The notes under the pieces are model-generated. The model made no database searches. It worked only from the letters and a program-made list of their open reading frames with translations, and was not told the DNA's origin. A program made the position numbers and the translations under genes. Positions 50,653-54,114 of a stretch of DNA of 54,114 bases are shown piece after piece. The stretch lies in contig CALMYQ010000065.1 in NCBI GenBank assembly GCA_937873655.1, positions 1 through 54,114 on the forward strand, written 5' to 3'. Each line of letters starts with the position of its first letter. The stretch's first letter is position 1. This DNA comes from an uncultured Lewinella sp. Lineage in GTDB: Bacteria; Bacteroidota; Bacteroidia; Chitinophagales; Saprospiraceae.

Positions 50653-53600
50653 ATGAGTTCGGCAAAGATAAATATATCGCTTTTTTGTTGGGGACGGGTT
50701 GCTAAAAAAGTCGCGCCCCTGGCTGCCGCGCTGATCATCCGGGGCGGGGCGGTTACGGCTCAACCGGCGGATACGGCGGCGGTCCGGCAATGGCTCTCCG
50801 ACGGTCGGGCCCGGTTGGAGGCCGGGGCATTCGAAGAAGCGATCAAGATCACCGACCGGGCGCTGAATGCGGGCCTGACCGGATTTCCGTTGCTGGAGGC
50901 CGAAGCGAGGATGCTGCGCGGGGAAGCCGCCCAGGCGCAAGGCCGGTTCGATCTGGCGGAAGTCAGCCTGGATTCAGCCTGGTGTCTGGTGCAGGATCAC
51001 GCGGGTTGGGATCACCCCAAATCAGCGGAAGCGCTCAGCGACCTGGGCAATTATTACTACGAATTGGGTTATATCCAAACGGCCTACCAATACCATACCG
51101 AGGCCCTGGTGATCCGCCGCCGGCTGTTCGGCGACCGGCATGCGGAAACGGCCAAATCCTACAACAACATTGCCAATTGCCTGCTTTCGATCGGGGATTA
51201 TGACCGCGCAATCGCCTTGTATCAGGCGGTAGCGGACATCCGGGAAGCGTCTCCCCAGATGCCGCCGGCTGACCTGGCCTCCGCTTACAATAACCTGGGC
51301 AGCGCGTTGCTGGCGGCCGGCGACCTGCCCGGCGCAAAAAAACAGTATGCGCGGGCCATGGATTTGCGGCGGCGCACGCTGGGGCCCGACCACCTGAAAA
51401 CGGCGCAAAGCCACCAGAACATCGGCAATGTTTTCGCCGCGCTGAGCCTGCAGGATTCCGCGCTCCGGCACTTCGGGGAAGCGCTGGCGGTATACACCCG
51501 GTTTTACGGAGAAAACCACCCCAAAGTGGCCGCCATCTATGAGAACATGGGCAATGCCCTGGCCGAAAAACAGGCTTATGGAGCTGCCGGCGACCTTCAG
51601 CAAAAAGCCCTTCAGATCCGGCGGCAGTTTTACGGCCCCAGCCACCCGGACGTCATTCGTTCGTACCAGAATATCGGCGAGCTTTGGATGTTGCGCGGAG
51701 ATTACCAGGCAGCCCTGCAATATTTCAGGCGGGCGCTCGGATTGTTGCACGACCAATGGGGCGACTACCATCCGCAGGTAGCCCAGGCACAGGAACAAGT
51801 AGGCCTGGCGCTGGTGAATGCCGGTGAACTTCAGCCAGGATTGAATCACCTCGAACGGGCGCTGGCCTTGCGTCAGGCCTTGTTTGGTGTTGATCATCCG
51901 TACGTGGCCGGTACCGCCATGAACCTGGGCAACGCCTATTGGCAGGACGGGCAATACCAGCAAGCCCGGGATTTCTATCGCCGGAGTCTTGAGATCTGGT
52001 CGGCCGCAGCAATGGGTTGGGAACCTGAACAGCTCAAAGCCGTTCTGAACATCAGCAGAACCTATCTGGAAGAAAACCGCCCGGCGCTGGCCCAACAAAC
52101 GCTTACCCTGGCAGGCGGATTGCAGGAACAGGCAGACTCGCTTACCCGAGCGGGATTTGACCGCACCCTGGGAGAGGCCCTCCTGGAGCAGGGGTTGTAC
52201 CAACCGGCCGGCCGCTGCCTGGATGACGCCCTGAAAAAACTGGGGTTCCGGCCCGCCGCCGGGAATGAGCCCGGGAAAGCTTCTCTGGAAATCCTGCTCT
52301 GCCTGCACGGAAAGGCCCGGAATTATCTGGAATGGGCGCGCAGTTCATCGGATCGCCAACGCGCCGACACGGCTTTGTTCTGGTTTGAAAAAGCCTTCAA
52401 CTTGCTGACAAAAGTCCAGGGCAGCTACCTCAATCCGGAAGCCAGACAACGCATGACCGCTTTGAATACAGGGTTGTTCGCCGGGGCGATCGATGCCTGC
52501 TTCATGTTGGCCGACGGCCCCCGGGGCGCCCGTTACCGCCGCCTGGCTTTCGCGTTCAGCGACCGGAACAAAAGCATCCGCCTGATGGAGGCCAACCGGT
52601 TGCAGCGGCAGCCGGCCCAGGGCGGTACCGATATTTTGGTGAGCCGGCTCCAGCAATTGACAAGTAAGATCAATGACCTGGAGAAACAACGCGTCATTGA
52701 TGAATCCCAACTGGATGATGAAGACCGGCGCGCCATTGACCGCCGGCTTTTTGACCTGCAGCAACAAAAGGCGGATGTGTATCGGAGTCTGGAATCCGCC
52801 GGTACAAACCTGCTGCCGGAGTCTCTTTTCCTGACCGAAGATTCCATCAAAATCATACAGCAATCGCTGGCGCCCGATCAGGCGATGATGGCCTTTTTCA
52901 CCGGAGAAAAAGCCAAATATCAATTTGTACTGACCGGCGACACCATAGCCGCGCGACGCCTGGATCCGGCCTTTGCGCTGCAACAGGCCGTTTCCGGGAT
53001 GGCCAGAAGCCTGTTGCAATACCCGGGTGCGCCGTCCGGTGAAAAACCACACCTGGACAGCGTTTACACCGCAGAAGCCCGGCGGTTGTACGAACTCCTC
53101 TTTTCGCCTGTCGCCGGAATATTGGGCGGTAAACGGTCGCTAGTCATTGTCCCGGACGGCATTCTGGGGTGGTTACCCTTTGAGGCCCTGCTGACCTCGG
53201 CCCCTGAAACGCCCCGCCGATACAGAACTTACCCTTATTTATTATCCGATTGCACGATCAGCTATACTTATTCCGGGGGTTATTGGCTGAGCCTGAAACA
53301 TCTGCCGGTACAATCCGCTCGCCCCGCGAGGAGCTGCCTTGCCCTCGCACCGGATTTTGCAACCGACCCGCAGGGTTTTGCCCCTCTGGAACACAATGCG
53401 GAAGAAGCCTCCTCCATTGCCCGGATGCTCAGGGGCAAGGTATTGAAAGGGATGGAAGCCACCCGGGCCAATTTTCTGGCGCTGGCGCCGAACTATGCCG
53501 TCTTGCACCTGGCCACCCACGCCAAATCCAACAGCTACAACGGCGACTACGCCTATATGGCCTTCAGCGCGAATCCGAAAGACAGTACCGACGAATCCCT

Positions 53601-54048
53601 GCTCTATGTCAAGGACCTGTACGGGCAGCGCTGGCACGCCGACCTTGCTGTATTGAGCGCCTGCGAAACCGGCATCGGCAGTTTTCGGCCCGGGGAAGGG
53701 GTGATCAGCCTCGGCCGCGGATTTGCTCAGGCCGGCGTCCGCAGTACCGTCAACAGCCTTTGGAGCGTGAACGACGCCCGCACCTCAGATCTGATGCAGG
53801 GCTTCTACACCGGTCTGCGGAAAGGCCTGACCAAAGACGACGCCCTCCGGCAAGCCAAGCTGGCCTATCTGGCCGGCAACGCCCACGAAGCCGCCCATCC
53901 TTTCTATTGGGCGAGTTACCTCCCCTTCGGCGATATGGCGCCCCTGAAATTGCCGAATCCCTTTCCCTGGCAGTACCTGCTGATCGGGATTGCCCTGGCA
54001 GCCGGTTTGTTTTATTTCCTTAAAAAACGGATTGGTACGGCTTATTAG
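50653..54048 (+). CDS. TPR-CHAT protein with signal peptide and C-terminal membrane anchor (module 2)
   Basis: 1131 residues from the ATG at 50653; the upstream in-frame extension is repeat DNA. A signal-like N-terminus (KKVAPLAAALIIRGGAVTAQ) leads to about ten TPR repeats of the 42-residue kinesin-light-chain type in the first 450 residues (YNNLGSALLAAGDLPGAKKQY and similar). A coiled-coil-like stretch lies at about 660-720. The CHAT domain (about 735-1095) has His956 (LHLATHAKS) and Cys1004 (VLSACETG). A membrane helix at about 1105-1123 anchors the end, so the CHAT domain should face the periplasm. It is divergent from the ECF sigma gene. Putative protease acting on the membrane TPR partner. 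Confidence 0.93.
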   Translation: MSSAKINISLFCWGRVAKKVAPLAAALIIRGGAVTAQPADTAAVRQWLSDGRARLEAGAFEEAIKITDRALNAGLTGFPLLEAEARMLRGEAAQAQGRFDLAEVSLDSAWCLVQDHAGWDHPKSAEALSDLGNYYYELGYIQTAYQYHTEALVIRRRLFGDRHAETAKSYNNIANCLLSIGDYDRAIALYQAVADIREASPQMPPADLASAYNNLGSALLAAGDLPGAKKQYARAMDLRRRTLGPDHLKTAQSHQNIGNVFAALSLQDSALRHFGEALAVYTRFYGENHPKVAAIYENMGNALAEKQAYGAAGDLQQKALQIRRQFYGPSHPDVIRSYQNIGELWMLRGDYQAALQYFRRALGLLHDQWGDYHPQVAQAQEQVGLALVNAGELQPGLNHLERALALRQALFGVDHPYVAGTAMNLGNAYWQDGQYQQARDFYRRSLEIWSAAAMGWEPEQLKAVLNISRTYLEENRPALAQQTLTLAGGLQEQADSLTRAGFDRTLGEALLEQGLYQPAGRCLDDALKKLGFRPAAGNEPGKASLEILLCLHGKARNYLEWARSSSDRQRADTALFWFEKAFNLLTKVQGSYLNPEARQRMTALNTGLFAGAIDACFMLADGPRGARYRRLAFAFSDRNKSIRLMEANRLQRQPAQGGTDILVSRLQQLTSKINDLEKQRVIDESQLDDEDRRAIDRRLFDLQQQKADVYRSLESAGTNLLPESLFLTEDSIKIIQQSLAPDQAMMAFFTGEKAKYQFVLTGDTIAARRLDPAFALQQAVSGMARSLLQYPGAPSGEKPHLDSVYTAEARRLYELLFSPVAGILGGKRSLVIVPDGILGWLPFEALLTSAPETPRRYRTYPYLLSDCTISYTYSGGYWLSLKHLPVQSARPARSCLALAPDFATDPQGFAPLEHNAEEASSIARMLRGKVLKGMEATRANFLALAPNYAVLHLATHAKSNSYNGDYAYMAFSANPKDSTDESLLYVKDLYGQRWHADLAVLSACETGIGSFRPGEGVISLGRGFAQAGVRSTVNSLWSVNDARTSDLMQGFYTGLRKGLTKDDALRQAKLAYLAGNAHEAAHPFYWASYLPFGDMAPLKLPNPFPWQYLLIGIALAAGLFYFLKKRIGTAY

Positions 54049-54055
54049 TTGGCGG

Positions 54056-54114
54056 TTGGCAGTCTTCAGTTGGCAGTCTTCAGTTGGCAGTCTTCAGTTG
54101 GCAGTCTTCAGTTG
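54056..54114. repeat. 14-bp tandem array at the window edge (TTGGCAGTCTTCAG)
   Basis: Four units of TTGGCAGTCTTCAG plus the start of a fifth, cut by the end of the window; it begins 8 nt after the CHAT stop. Full length is unknown. Confidence 0.9.

Noticed and set aside
1..54114. tRNA, rRNA and riboswitch genes
   Set aside because: Intergenic regions were read for cloverleaf-like or GC-rich conserved structures and none was convincing; a covariance search was not possible.

Overview
The window is one contiguous piece of a Bacteroidota chromosome, most likely from the Saprospiria (the Haliscomenobacter, Lewinella and Saprospiraceae group). This is inferred from the content: a SusC/SusD pair, two proteins with type IX secretion (T9SS) C-terminal sorting domains, BACON domains, lack of clear Shine-Dalgarno sites, several TAnnTTTG-type promoter elements, and an iodotyrosine deiodinase-like nitroreductase. 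Coding DNA is moderately GC-rich, intergenic DNA is AT-rich, and many spacers carry short tandem arrays. I see no rRNA, tRNA, CRISPR array, transposase or phage gene.

Layout. 1-2.5 kb: a dispersed repeat, a 46-residue peptide with a GG-type leader, and a helical-repeat protein of unknown function (copy 1). 2.5-9.4 kb: a 1834-residue secreted subtilisin-like protease and two small secreted proteins, with two good terminators. 9.5-17.3 kb: a secreted TPR-CHAT protease candidate tail-to-tail with a minus-strand run of nitroreductase, ECF sigma, membrane TonB-like anti-sigma candidate, second ECF sigma and membrane TPR anti-sigma candidate. 17.5-24.8 kb: a GH127 lipoprotein facing a SusC/SusD pair, a minimal glycan-use locus. 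25.3-28.9 kb: the second copy of the dispersed repeat, a DUF5777 barrel protein, two cytochrome c-like lipoproteins and a dockerin-like T9SS cargo. 29-33 kb: unknown helical protein copy 2, an M61 peptidase with PDZ domain and a methyltransferase. 33-36 kb: repeats and two transporters. 36-38 kb: a DGPF/YCII protein with its ECF42-type sigma factor. 38-39.2 kb: an AT-richer gene that looks like an extracellular contractile injection system (eCIS) cargo with a TraB/GumN-like domain. 39.3-49 kb: an ABC permease, a methyltransferase, a VOC protein, a tight DUF885 / aldo-keto reductase / NhaC cluster, a TIGR04076 protein, a methyltransferase remnant and a small membrane protein. 49-54 kb: a second ECF sigma / membrane TPR anti-sigma / TPR-CHAT module.

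The most interesting theme is the pair of paralogous modules at 9.5-14.5 kb and 49.1-54.0 kb. Each joins a signal-peptide TPR-CHAT protein with a complete His/Cys dyad, an ECF sigma factor, and a single-pass membrane protein with a cytoplasmic anti-sigma-like helix and a periplasmic TPR tail. By analogy with the CRISPR type III-E TPR-CHAT (Csx29), which cleaves Csx30 to free an ECF sigma factor, these may be CRISPR-free protease-gated sigma switches facing the periplasm. The other leading candidates are the eCIS cargo at 38.2 kb and the GG-leader peptide at 0.55 kb. Four ECF sigma factors lie in 54 kb.

Limits: all family calls come from reading motifs and protein sequences, with no searches run. 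Promoter and operator calls are low confidence.
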